Origin: Pinus tabuliformis
Lineage: Eukaryota > Streptophyta > Pinopsida > Pinales > Pinaceae
Assembly: GCA_031772625.1 (NCBI GenBank)
Contig: CM062820.1
Location: forward strand, 1,076,881,369-1,076,945,368
Reading direction: 5' to 3'
DNA length: 64,000 nt
Under the pieces are notes generated by a model. It had not been told where the DNA came from, did no database searches, and saw only the letters and a program-made list of their open reading frames with translations. Positions 47,738 to 57,514 of the stretch are shown here, one piece after another. Position numbers and translations under genes: made by a program. Every line of letters starts with the position of its first letter. The stretch's first letter is position 1.

Positions 47738-48906
47738 GGGAAGGAGATCATTAGGAAAAGGCATGAACTGAAGGATTGAATATCTTATGAAGAGCAATAT
47801 CTAGAATTGGTTATGGTGCATAGCTAGATCTGAACCAAGGAGGAACCTGAGCACTAGAAGATGGATAAGTTCTATTGATGGGTCAAGATCTTAAGGCTTG
47901 AATAGTAGTATCTTTGTGTGATTTTGATCTGTTATATTTGGTGCATGATTTGATCTATAAATCTGATAATCTAGGTATGACTGATGCCTGAATAAGTGAA
48001 AAGGGTAAATTATCTTTATAGATCGGTACGCAGGTTTAGCACATCAGAGGCGAGTATACACGTCGGTTCAGTAAGTCAAAATAGTGTATACGCTGGTTAG
48101 CCTTAATACAACAGCATATGCACGCAGGTTTCTACATATTGAAGTAGTGTACGTCTCATGAAATATGTTTTAGCTGCTTCTATTTATTGTTGCAGTGTTC
48201 TGGGTTCAGGATTGGTTTCTGGTTACTGTTAATGTATTTTGGTTACAACATTTAGAGAAGTAATTATTTGATTCAATTTTGATTGGAGCAAAGGAGATTG
48301 ATAGATGCAGATATATTTGATGATTGACTATTGTTATTGATGGATCCAGTTTGAAAATTTATGAAACGTGGTCCCTGGAAGTAAAGAGAAGGTTGTAGCC
48401 TACTGTAGGTCAGCACCTACGTACTAGTACCTCAGCTAGTACATGAGCTAAGGGGGTTGTAGCTCCCTTCCAGGAGAAGCTGGAGAAGGAGAGAAGGTTG
48501 TAGCCTTCTGCAAGTAGCAGCCTGCGTACTGGTATAAGACTGCACCAGTACAAAAACATTGTAAAAAGGAGTTTCTAATGAAAAGAAGATAGAGACGAAT
48601 TGCAGCAGGTGGTTTTCACCCACATTGGGTTTCCACCTTATATCTTATGTTCTTATGTGTGACTGCCTGCTCTGTTTACTGTTCCTGGTTACTGTTTATA
48701 TGGTTTGATGCACATATTAATGATCAACATCTGAAGAATAAGTTAAATTACAAGTCAGCTGGTTATACGCTAGTTTCCTTAACTGCAATTGCGTACATAC
48801 GCAGTTTTTACTAACTAAAGTAGCGTATACAAATTTGATTGTAAAATGAAAAATAATTGACCTGATAATATTGATTCACCCCCCCTCTCAGTATCATTCC
48901 AACAAT

Positions 48907-48917
48907 TGGTATTAGAG
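48907..48917 (+). promoter_or_regulatory. Element F primer binding site
   Basis: TGGTATTAGAG, two bases after the LTR end, one base from the tRNA-Met consensus over this length. Confidence 0.85.
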
Positions 48918-48964
48918 AAGGTCCTTCAGAAGAAGCTTGATCGCTTGAAGGAAGATCTATCATC

Positions 48965-49606
48965 ATGAGCAACTACGAAAAGGAGGCATCTATCAGGCCA
49001 CCAATCTTTGATGGAAGCAACTTTGTCTATTGGAAGGTAAGAATCACAACCTATCTTCAATCTCTTGGTATAGAAGTTTGGGATATTGTGGAAACAGGAT
49101 ACACATTTCCATCAGCAACTCCTACAGATACAGCTGGTAAGAAGCAGTATGAAACAAATGCAAAGGCTGTGAATACTCTATTAGGGAGTTTATCTCAATC
49201 AGAATTCGTCAAGGTTATGCAGCTCAAAACCGCAAAAGAAATATGGGACAAGATCGTTCTAAGCTATGAAGGAGACGATCAGGTAAAATGTGAAAAACTA
49301 CAAACTCTAAGAATTCAATATGAAAATCTCAGAATGCACAATGATGGAAGTGTGGCTAATTATTTCTTACGTATATATGAGATTGTTAATCATATGAAAA
49401 ACTTGGATGAAGAAATAAAAGAAGTTACTTTGGTTGAAAAGGTTCTAAGATCTTTGTCTTCTAAGTTTGAATCAAAAGTGTCTGCCATAGAAGAAAAGGA
49501 GAATCTACAGAACATTACCATGTCACAGCTGCAAGAAATCCTAACTGCTTTCGAAATGAGAAAAGGGGGACCATCAGACAAGAGAGAAGCTGCATTCAAA
49601 GCTTGA
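48965..49606 (+). pseudogene. Element F gag, N-terminal part
   Basis: A 213-codon frame starting at ATG 48965, typical of plant copia gag: 'PPIFDGSNFVYWKVRITTYL' near residue 12, 'AKEIWDKIVLSYEGDDQVKC', 'FLRIYEIVNHMKNLDEEI' and 'NITMSQLQEILTAFEMRKGG'. It ends in TGA at 49604-49606. The downstream segment 49607-49900 reads on in related frames with a first CCHC-like box, 'CFAYGRVVHYAAKC', where the second Cys is Tyr. Gag would form the virus-like particle. Confidence 0.9.
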
Positions 49607-50857
49607 GGAAAAGGAGATTACAATGAGTCAGGACATATTTCAGAAGAAGAGGAGGAATCAAACTTTGCCAAGAACCTTCAACGAGGTTCTAGAAGATTCA
49701 GAGGTAAGCTACCTTTCAAATGTTTTGCTTATGGAAGAGTCGTTCATTATGCAGCCAAGTGTCCTCATAAAGATAATCTTGACAAAGGTAAGGAACTAGT
49801 TAGATGGAACAGAAAATAGAATGTAAGTAAGAAGAGCTATTATACACATGAAGACAGTGATGGATTTTCAATTAGTGATGAAGATGAACAATGTAATGAT
49901 TATAGACTTTTGATGGCATTTGAAGATGATGATTTCTTGGATGCTATAGATGAAGAAGGTCTTTATGAAGAAATTTCTAAACTTAAAATTTGTTTGGAAG
50001 AAAATAATATGATTATAGACACTCTGACATTCCAACTCGCTGAAAGGGAAAAACACAATGAAAAGTTAGAATGTGAAATTGTGGGACTTAGAAAAGATAT
50101 TGAGAAAACAAAAGCTCTTAATCTTCGATTTGCTAAAGGATCTAAAACTTTAGATGAGATTATCAAAGTGCAGCGTTCTCCTCTAAACAAGACAGGTCTT
50201 GGATATACTGAAGAAGCATCTCAAGCATAGAAGCCATCCACCTCCAAAAGTTATCTTGATGCAGCAAGGAGAAGTGAACATGTTGACAATTGACAGCAAA
50301 GGCACAATGCAGATCACTAGGTAAATCAGGGACAATTTACTTCAAGAATGAACAGAGATCACCAAGTAAATCGGGGGCAATCTACTTCAAGGATGAACAG
50401 AAGCTACAACCAACCACAAGTAAATCATTCTCAAATTACCTCAAGAATGGATGTCAATGGAAACTACAATCATTTGGTCGGTAGGTTTGATAATCGTAGG
50501 AATTTCTTCAATGGCCAATGTTTCTCTTGTCATAACTTTGGACACAAAGCTGCTCAATGTGTTGCCTATAAGACCATCATGACTAGAGAAGCTCAAAAAC
50601 AAAGGAGTATGACTGGGATCATGAAAAGGACCTACAATAACTTTTCTGCTCTTGAAAATGAAATAGAGTGTTCTATTTGTAACAACTTCGGTCATGAAGA
50701 TTCTGAATGCAGGAGTAGGTTTCGGCAAACAACTCAGAAGAAGAAAGATTCATTGAGTCCCAAAACATGGAGAAAGAAAGAACCGCAACCAGAAAGATGT
50801 GGTATAGCCTTATATGCGGAAGGACAGGAAAATCAGTGGTACATTGACAATGGATGA
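49607..50857 (+). pseudogene. Element F gag C-terminal part with zinc knuckles
   Basis: 49910-50230 is acidic and coiled-coil-like ('EEISKLKICLEENNMIIDTL'). From 50310 to 50455 three ~45-bp units repeat 'DH.VN.GQ.TSRMN'; the first has TAG where the second has Gln. Two intact CCHC knuckles follow: 'CFSCHNFGHKAAQC' (50519-50560) and 'CSICNNFGHEDSEC' (50669-50710). The frame runs into the protease, where 'WYIDNG' is followed by TGA (50855-50857). Stops also occur at 49817-49819 and 50228-50230. Confidence 0.85.
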
Positions 50858-51256
50858 TCAAAACATGTGATAGGTGATAAAGAAAAACTTCAGTCATATA
50901 GTGCCTTAGAAAAGGAAAGGAAGGTCTTGTTTGGAAATGAAACCCCTGCACTCATAAAAGGTAAAGGTTATGTTCTTTTGAAAGAGAAGGTCAAAGCTGG
51001 AAATGTTATGTATGTTGATGGCTTAAAGCATAATCTACTGAGTGTCAGTCAAATGTGTGATCAAGGAAATGAGGTAATATTTCAATCAAATGGATGTATT
51101 GTTCGTGAGCTTGATACAAGAGAAACAGTGATCAAGGGCATAATAACTCCTAATAATTTATACATACTCAAGGGAGGACAACAACAATGCTATCTAAGCA
51201 AGAATGATGAACACTGGCTATGGCACAGAATATTGGGGCATCTAAGCTTCTCATAG
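50838..51256 (+). pseudogene. Element F protease and pre-integrase region
   Basis: 'WYIDNG*SKHVIGDKEKL' is the copia protease active-site segment (normally IDSGCS or similar), Ser replaced by Asn and a stop after Gly. It continues as 'NVMYVDGLKHNLLSVSQMCD', the standard end of protease, and 'WLWHRILGHLSFS', stop (51254-51256), the HHCC region, where Gln is usual in place of the stop. Confidence 0.85.
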
Positions 51257-52091
51257 ATAAGGAAAGCATGCAAATATCAGGCGGTTCGTGATCTCCCTGA
51301 CATTAGAATTCCAGACAATACAATATGCAAATCATGTTAGCTTGGCAAGAAAACCAGAACTAATTTCCCTGAGAAGGAAGGATCAGCTAGTAAGCCACTT
51401 GAACTTGTTCATACTGATGTATGTGGTCCATCTAGGAAAAGATCACCTCGAGGAGAAGAATACTTCATATTGTTCATTGACTTTTCCAGGATGTGTTGGA
51501 TAGGCATTCTGAAGCTTAAAGATGAAGCTTTTGAAAAGTTTAAAGCATTCAAAGCCTTGGTTGAAAATGAATCAGATCGCAGAATCAAATGCCTCAGGTC
51601 CGATCGAGGAGGGGAATTTACCTCAGATGAATTTTTCAATTTTTGTGAAGAACATGGAATAAGAAAGGAATTATCTACTACAAGGACTCCTCAGCAAAAT
51701 GGAGTAGTGGAAAGGATGAAAAAAACGGTTCAACAAATGGCTCATGCTATGCTTGATGAGTCTGGAACTCCCACAACCTTCTGGGGTGAAGTTGCATTTG
51801 CTGTAGTTACTATTCTCAACAAGAAAAATGTCTGAGTGAACAACAGTCAAACTCCTCATGAACTTTGGTATGGTAAGACTCACACGGTAAAATACTTCAA
51901 AATTTTTGGAAGCAAATGTTACATCAAAAGGACTGATGAAAACCTTGGCAAGTTTGAACCTAGAGCAGATGAAGGCATTCTCCTTGGTTACTCTCCCCAC
52001 AGCAAAGGATATAAGTGTTACAATAAAAGACAGAAAAATTATTGAAAGTATTGATGTAGTGGTTGATGAAGAAGGAAACATTCCTAGGTAG
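51257..52091 (+). pseudogene. Element F integrase
   Basis: 'ICKSC*LGKKTRTNF' completes the zinc region (stop 51338-51340, Gln expected), then 'HTDVCGPSRKRSPRGEEYF' with the first Asp. Frame 51470-51835 contains 'LRSDRGGEF' (Asp45) and 'NGVVERMKKTV' (Glu81), exactly 35 residues apart, so all three catalytic residues are kept. Then come 'NKKNV*VNNSQTPHELWYG' (TGA 51833-51835, Arg expected) and 'FKIFGSKCYIKR'. A one-base shift occurs near 52030. Confidence 0.9.
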
Positions 52092-53243
52092 GTAAAATCC
52101 AAAGATTTCGAAGATGATGAGGACTATCCTTCAACATCAAATCAGACTTATGATGAAGAAGAAACCCATGAGGCACCAGAAGAACAGATAAGGATAGAAG
52201 AAAAGACTCCATCCAGGTACGTTCAGAAGAATCATCCAAAAACTCAAATTTTGGGGCAGAAATAGGCAGGTGTACAAACAAGAAGAAGTCTCTCAGAAGC
52301 TTCAAGCTATCTAGCATTGATTTCCTCCACTGAACCACGAAATGTAAATGAAGCATGTAAAGATGAATGCTAGGTCAAGGCCATGAATGAAGAACTTGAG
52401 TAGATTGAAAAGAATAATACTTGGGAGTTGGTTCCTAGACGAAATGAAAAGAATGTCATAGGGACAAAATGGATATTCAAAAACAAGCTGAATGAAAATG
52501 GAGATGTTATTAGAAATAAGGCCAAACTTGTTTGTGAAGGGTATGCTCAACAAGAAGGCATAGACTTTGAAGAAACTTTTACACTGGTTGCTAGACTTGA
52601 GGCCATAAGAATGTTCCTTGCTCTTTCTAGCTTTCAGAAGTTCAAAGTATTTCAAATGGATGTGAAATCTGCCTTTTTAAATGGAGACTTAGAAGAAGAA
52701 GTGTATATTGAGCAACCAGATGGATTCATCCTTGGAAATGATCCAAAACTTGTATGCAGACTTAAGAAGGCACTCTATGGTCTTAAATAGGCTCCAAGGG
52801 CTTGGTATTATCGTTTGGACAAATACCTCCATCAACAAGGTTTTTCAAAAGGATCAGTAGATAGAAATCTATATATAAAAATTGATAATGATAAATTGCT
52901 AATACTTGTTGTGTATGTTGATGATATCATCTTTGGTAGCAACGAAAAATCCATGAGTCAAAACTTTGCCTTGGTGATGTAGAAAGAATTCGAAATGTCC
53001 TTGCTTGGTGAGCTGACATACTTTCTTGGTTTACAAATCCAACAAAATAAAGACGGTATCTTTTTATCACAAACAAAGTACCTCAAGCAGATCTTGAAGA
53101 AATATGGCATGGAAGATTCAAAACCAGTATGTACCCCTATGGTAACAGGATGCAGCCTCAGCGCAAATGATGAATCAACAGCAGTACATCAACCAACCTA
53201 TAGATCCATCATTGGTAGTCTACTCTATCTGACAGGTACCTAA
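52092..53243 (+). pseudogene. Element F reverse transcriptase
   Basis: After an acidic linker come 'VIGTKWIFKNKLNENGDVIR', 'KLVCEGYAQQEGIDFEETF', 'FQMDVKSAFLNGDLEEEVYI' and 'KKALYGLK*APRAWYYRLD', where the stop (52788-52790) replaces an invariant Gln. The catalytic 'YVDD' is at 52914-52925. 'ELTYFLGLQIQQNKDGIFLS' and 'YRSIIGSLLYLTGT' close the domain. Stops at 52372, 52401, 52788, 52980 and 53241 sit at Trp or Gln positions of the family, except the last, which is less clear. Confidence 0.95.
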
Positions 53244-53860
53244 CCAGACATCATGAATGCAGTGGGAATAGTTGGAAGATTCCAGGAAAATCCAAAGGAA
53301 GCACACCTTCAGGTAGTTAAGAATATTTTCAAATATCTTCAAGGAACACAAAACTATGGCTTATGGTATCCTAGAGATACAAATCTCACACTTCATGCAT
53401 ATACAGATGCAGATTGGGCAGGAAGCGTGGATGACAGGAAAAGCACTAGTGGTGGTGCATTCTTTATGGGTTCCAGACTAGTATCTTGGTTCAGCAAGAA
53501 ACAAATTTTAATTGCTTTATCTACAACTGAAGCAAAATATGTGGCTGTTGCATCTTGCTGCACACAACTCCTTTGAATGATGCAAACTTTGCAAGATTTT
53601 CAAATCACTTGTACTCCACCTATCTCCATTTTATGTGATAATACAAGTGCAATCAATATTTCAAAGAATCCTGTCATGCATTCAAAGACCAAGCACATAC
53701 CTATCAAGTATCATTTTCTCCAGGAACAAGTGCTTGAACAAAAGGTAAAATTGGAGTATGTTCCCTCCAAGGAATAGGTTGCTGATATACTCACCAAACC
53801 ACTACCCAGGGAGACATTTGAATACCTCAGATAGAAGATGAGAGTATTTGATGCATCATC
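53244..53860 (+). pseudogene. Element F RNase H
   Basis: 'LTLHAYTDADWAGSVDDRKS' holds the first catalytic Asp; 'LSTTEAKYVAVASCCTQLL' holds the Glu; 'ILCDNTSAINISKNPVMHSK' holds the next Asp; and 'HFLQEQVLEQKVKLEYVPSK', TAG, 'VADILTKPLP' closes the domain. Stops at 53574 (TGA for Trp), 53775 (TAG for Gln) and 53832 (TAG). Confidence 0.95.
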
Positions 53861-54642
53861 TTGCTGTGAAACTTATATGTTTCAAATAAAAGTGGTTGTA
53901 CGTGAGTTTCATGAGGAGCATCCGCGTATATACGCCAGTTTCTGTGGATATAGTCGTGTATATGTTGGTTTGAAGACAAGCAGTGGACCAAGCTCAGGAT
54001 GAAAAGAGTCTGATATGGGTCTGATAGAGACCATCTAACACGGGTTCAGGGGGAGCATATATCTAATAATTCATTGTTGGCATTATCTTATAAGATCTTG
54101 GTTCATTTTCATAGTTGTTGTTGGATTCAGGTGGAACAGGTGCAGAGGGAGATCATGGTTGCTGGTCTGAATAATGATTGACAGATGCTGCTGATGATAG
54201 TTGTTGATAACTATCATAGTCTTGTTGTAGATATTTCGTCTCTATGTCATGTATTTCTTTTCTTATCAAGGTCATGTAACGGCCTACTTTGGTTTCCCCA
54301 CTATGCCTGGGATGGATGATGTAATGTTCTTGTTTTATCTTGTGTAAACTTTTGATGTATCCCCACTTGGTTGGGTGGATGAGTCAATATTGGTATATCC
54401 CCACTTGGTTGGGAGATGGATGTATGTATGAGTATTTGGTGATAGGGAGGTCATTTATGATGTATAAAGTCACGTATCTTCTTGTAGAACATATTCTTGC
54501 ATATCTTTCCTACAACCAGGTGGAGCATGAACAACACAACAGAGCAGAGATTTCAGCATGAACTCAGGGGGAGCATAACCCTTTGCACTTGATGACAAAG
54601 GGGGAGAATGAATTTGAGTGACTTGGGGTTGCCATCAAGTCC
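53861..54642 (+). other. Element F 3' untranslated region
   Basis: Non-coding. Near 53925-53965 it carries two more copies of the GTATATACGC-type motif, and at about 54355-54420 a short direct repeat containing TATCCCCACTTGGTTGGG twice. The end is G-rich and leads into the polypurine tract. Confidence 0.7.
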
Positions 54643-54654
54643 AAAGGGGGAGAT
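54643..54654 (+). promoter_or_regulatory. Element F polypurine tract
   Basis: AAAGGGGGAGAT immediately precedes TGTTGGCATT of the 3' LTR. Confidence 0.9.
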
Positions 54655-54859
54655 TGTTGGCATTATGATACAAATGTTGTCCTTGATGGCAACTCACACA
54701 AATGACAGATCATAGTGCAGCAGGTCAGTAGCAAAGAATTAATGATTAGACTACAAAGAATGAAGAAAGAAAAGTATATACGTAGGTTCACTATATACCA
54801 AGTTGCGTACATATGCAGGTTCACTATATACCAAGTCATGTACACACGCAGGTTCATTA
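54655..54859 (+). repeat. Element F 3' LTR, truncated
   Basis: It matches the first ~205 bp of the 5' LTR and stops inside the 33-bp repeat array, where the sequence changes to unrelated DNA. The rest of the 1.6-kb LTR is missing. Confidence 0.9.
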
Positions 54860-55184
54860 TTGTACATGTGTTTCCTATGGATGGATGGCTGTGACCATAC
54901 CGTGGGTCCATATTCATGATCCTTTCTATTAGGATGGCTACGACCATACCGAGGATCTTCACACATGATCCCTTTTATATGGATGGTTGCATCCATATCG
55001 TAGATTCATGTATTGTTAGATGCCTATTCATTTAGCATTAGGCATGATCATCACAGATTTCAGATATGTATATGTATATTCTTGATTTGCAGGTCTCCTA
55101 ACGGTGTTGTTCTCATCCTTGCACTGACTTGGAAAGTATTTTAGCTATCACTCCTTATTTTTCCTTCATGCCTCAAGGGGCATC
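54860..55184 (+). other. Element D 3' remnant with ~48-bp tandem repeats
   Basis: Between truncated F and the D 3' LTR. Three degenerate units of about 48 bp (about 54880-55015) repeat GGATGGCT.YGACCATACCG and ATGATCC. No coding frame. The sequence just before the LTR, CCTCAAGGGGCATC, may hold a weak polypurine tract. Confidence 0.6.
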
Positions 55185-56136
55185 TGTTACACAATATTTT
55201 GTCATATTTCCTATTCACTTCCCATAACATATCCCTAAGTGCCAAAAAATTGCCTAAAAACCTAATTTTTGGCATTAGCGCATTTTGCTCCACTGCTTGC
55301 CTGTGCTAATGGAAGGTTGCTTAGTTATACACTGGTGCTTCCATCGTGGGTTTTCATAGGAAACCCTATGATGAACCCCTTTTGGCAGGTTTTCCCAAAC
55401 TGGAGGAGAAGCTTATCTCACTAGAACCTTCGGCAACATTGAACTGGATATTGGTTGTTGTTGATATGGTCGAGCTCTCTCATTTGGGCCTCTTGATATT
55501 ATCATCATGGTTTTTCCCCTTGAGATGTGGACCTTCCTCCCTCTTTTTTGGATCCCTAACACCCTCTCCCTTCCTATAAATTCATTCCCTTCCATCCCCA
55601 AATGGTTGGTCATTGATTGTTGCATCCCTATGTTGAGACCATGCTTACATGCTACCCATTCTAGCTTGGAGAAGGAGTGTTTGAAGATTATTTTCTTGGA
55701 CTTGGATGTCCACTAAAATGAGGTCCCAAAAATCAATCCATAGGTTGTATGCTCCCCTTTTTAGCTTATTAATACATACATCTAATGTTCACTTTCCATA
55801 GTTGTTTAAATGTTTATGCTATTAGCTTAATGTTCCTTGATATTTTAAGTAGTTTATGTTTGATGTATTCCATATATGCTCTCGTATATTGCATAGTAAT
55901 TTGATATTCCTTGCAGGTTTCCAAGTGTGAAGAACAAATAAGGAGCGAGGCAGGTTTCCAATCCATCTCTAAGGATCGAGTGATTAGCATCAGAACGAGG
56001 TAGGTTTCTTCTTCCTTCTGCATCTCTCAAAAATAGGCTAGGGAAGTGTATGTTAGTTTGTTTAGTTTTTTGCTAGACCCACTCATTAGTCTAGAGGGAT
56101 CACCTCTATCCGCGAAGGGGATTTTCCTTCACAACA
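55185..56136 (+). repeat. Element D 3' LTR
   Basis: Partner of 14881-15934, TGTTACACAATATTTTG to CCTTCACAACA, with the TATA box TATAAATT at 55575-55582. It lacks about 100 bp of the 5' copy. It ends in element B's gag. Confidence 0.85.
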
Positions 56137-56214
56137 AAAGCTGAAAAGAAGAAATCTAAGAAAGAGGAAGTAAAATATATTTACTATGATTAAGGTAGTC
56201 TTCCTCACCTAGTT
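56137..56214 (+). pseudogene. Element B gag continuation after element D
   Basis: Lys/Glu-rich codons ('EKKKSKKEEVKYIYYD') continue B's frame from 14880 when one copy of the 5-bp target is removed. A stop follows. Evidence is frame continuity and composition only. Confidence 0.5.
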
Positions 56215-57514
56215 CTTTTAAAGTTTTTGTTTGTCAAGTTTTATTTTTGTAAGATATGACTATCATGAGTCACTAAGGAGCATGATAGGATGCATCATGA
56301 CATCATAGAAGCATTGAAAGCAAGAGATCGTGACATCATCATAAAGAAGCATGAAAAATAGCTATAGCAGTCACCTATAAAAGGATATAGCTATTGTTAA
56401 CCTCATTAGAAACACAAGTGGTACTTATGAGAAGAAGAAAAGGTCATCTAATACAAAGCTTATCATACATCAGTCAAAAGGAAACATTTTTTTAGATGAG
56501 TATGATGAAGACCCTCTGTTGGAATCTTCATTATTCACCTATTGAAAGGAGAAATTGTTTCGCCAAGAATTCCACCTTGTATGGGATTCATGGAATAAAG
56601 GTATGATGTGATAAGATGAAAAGCATGTTAAGTTGATTGAAGTTATTTCAATCAAGGAAGCTATTGAAGGAAGTCTAGATGACCTAAAGGAAAATGTTGT
56701 ATGTATGCTTGTATTTGACGAAAATAATTCATGTCATATGGTTGCAGATATTATGAAAGAAAGCTCTACCTCGAGAGCATGTTCAAAAGGAAGGATCTCC
56801 TCTTTAGGAAGGATGTAGGAAGGAATGGTACACATATTAACTATCAACATAATATGTCCTCATATGAAATATGAGGTCGTTGATAAAAATTGGAGGAACT
56901 CTAATTGAAAGATCCTAGAAAGGAAATCTGTGAAGAAAGAAAGGAAGAGATCATGAAATATGTAGGCTGACTAACTAATAACTGATGGAGACTAACTAAT
57001 TGACTAGTATCACAGCAAAACTGATAGTCCGAATAAAGTAAGTATAAACACAATTGATCGAGGGCCTTAGTATTTGGAACTTATTAAATTTGATCAATTT
57101 CGAAGTCTATTAAATAACAAATCTGAGTGGGTTACTTCTCCTCAACCGAACATGTGCGCACAACTACGACCTCTCTCCACTGGTCTTCAATGCCTTCGCC
57201 TTACAGTTCCAAGTTCTTTTGGATGACAGAAACTATCCTCAGAAAAGCACCCCAAAAGGCTTTGATATTAATAAAAACAAGCAAAATACATGAGGCTTAT
57301 TACAACATGAGATCTCAGAGTTCTCAGCCAAGCGATGCCTTGAGAAACTCTCAATATTTCTTCTTATAGATCTTTGTATCTAAACTATTTTGAAAAGCGA
57401 AAAATAATTGAAGGTCCTACTAGTCTAAAAAAGCAGAAATAATTGAGGGTCCTATCGGTATATTTTCACCGATGGTGTCTACTCAACTTTTCTGGTACAT
57501 ATGTACAAAATATT
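56215..57514. other. Unrecognised DNA between elements B/D and the viral relic
   Basis: It might include decayed element B, but no copia motif is visible. A 61-codon plus frame at 56633-56818 is not recognisable. A short direct repeat with AATAATTGARGGTCCTA occurs at about 57400-57460. Confidence 0.5.

Larger units (their letters stand above)
47269..48904 (+). repeat. Element F 5' LTR
   Basis: 1636 bp, TGTTGGCATT...ATTCCAACA. The first ~205 bp align with 54655-54859. It carries a five-unit 33-bp array upstream of a TATA box and further scattered copies of the same motif at about 48027-48150 and 48770-48840. Confidence 0.9.
47269..54859 (+). mobile_element. Element F: Ty1/copia retrotransposon, nearly full length
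   Basis: 5' LTR 47269-48904, PBS, gag, protease, integrase, RT with YVDD, RNase H, long 3' untranslated region, polypurine tract and a 3' LTR truncated to about 205 bp. All domains are in copia order on the plus strand. About fifteen stops, one frameshift and the truncated LTR make it inactive. It is inserted into element E's 3' LTR; ATTGC (47264-47268) would be the target duplication, but its partner was lost with the deletion at 54859. Confidence 0.95.
14881..56136 (+). mobile_element. Element D: Tat/Ogre-like LTR retrotransposon (host of C, E, F)
   Basis: Two related LTRs (14881-15934 and 55185-56136) bound this element. Its own internal parts are 15935-19581, 40044-42615 and about 54860-55184; the rest is nested insertions C, E and F. 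It has a PBS, a long leader, gag and protease. No RT, RNase H or integrase remains between protease and 3' LTR. The flanks are the gag of element B: 'gaagt' precedes the 5' LTR and 'aaagc' follows the 3' LTR, two transitions apart, and removing one of them restores B's reading frame, which supports an old 5-bp target duplication. Confidence 0.85.
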
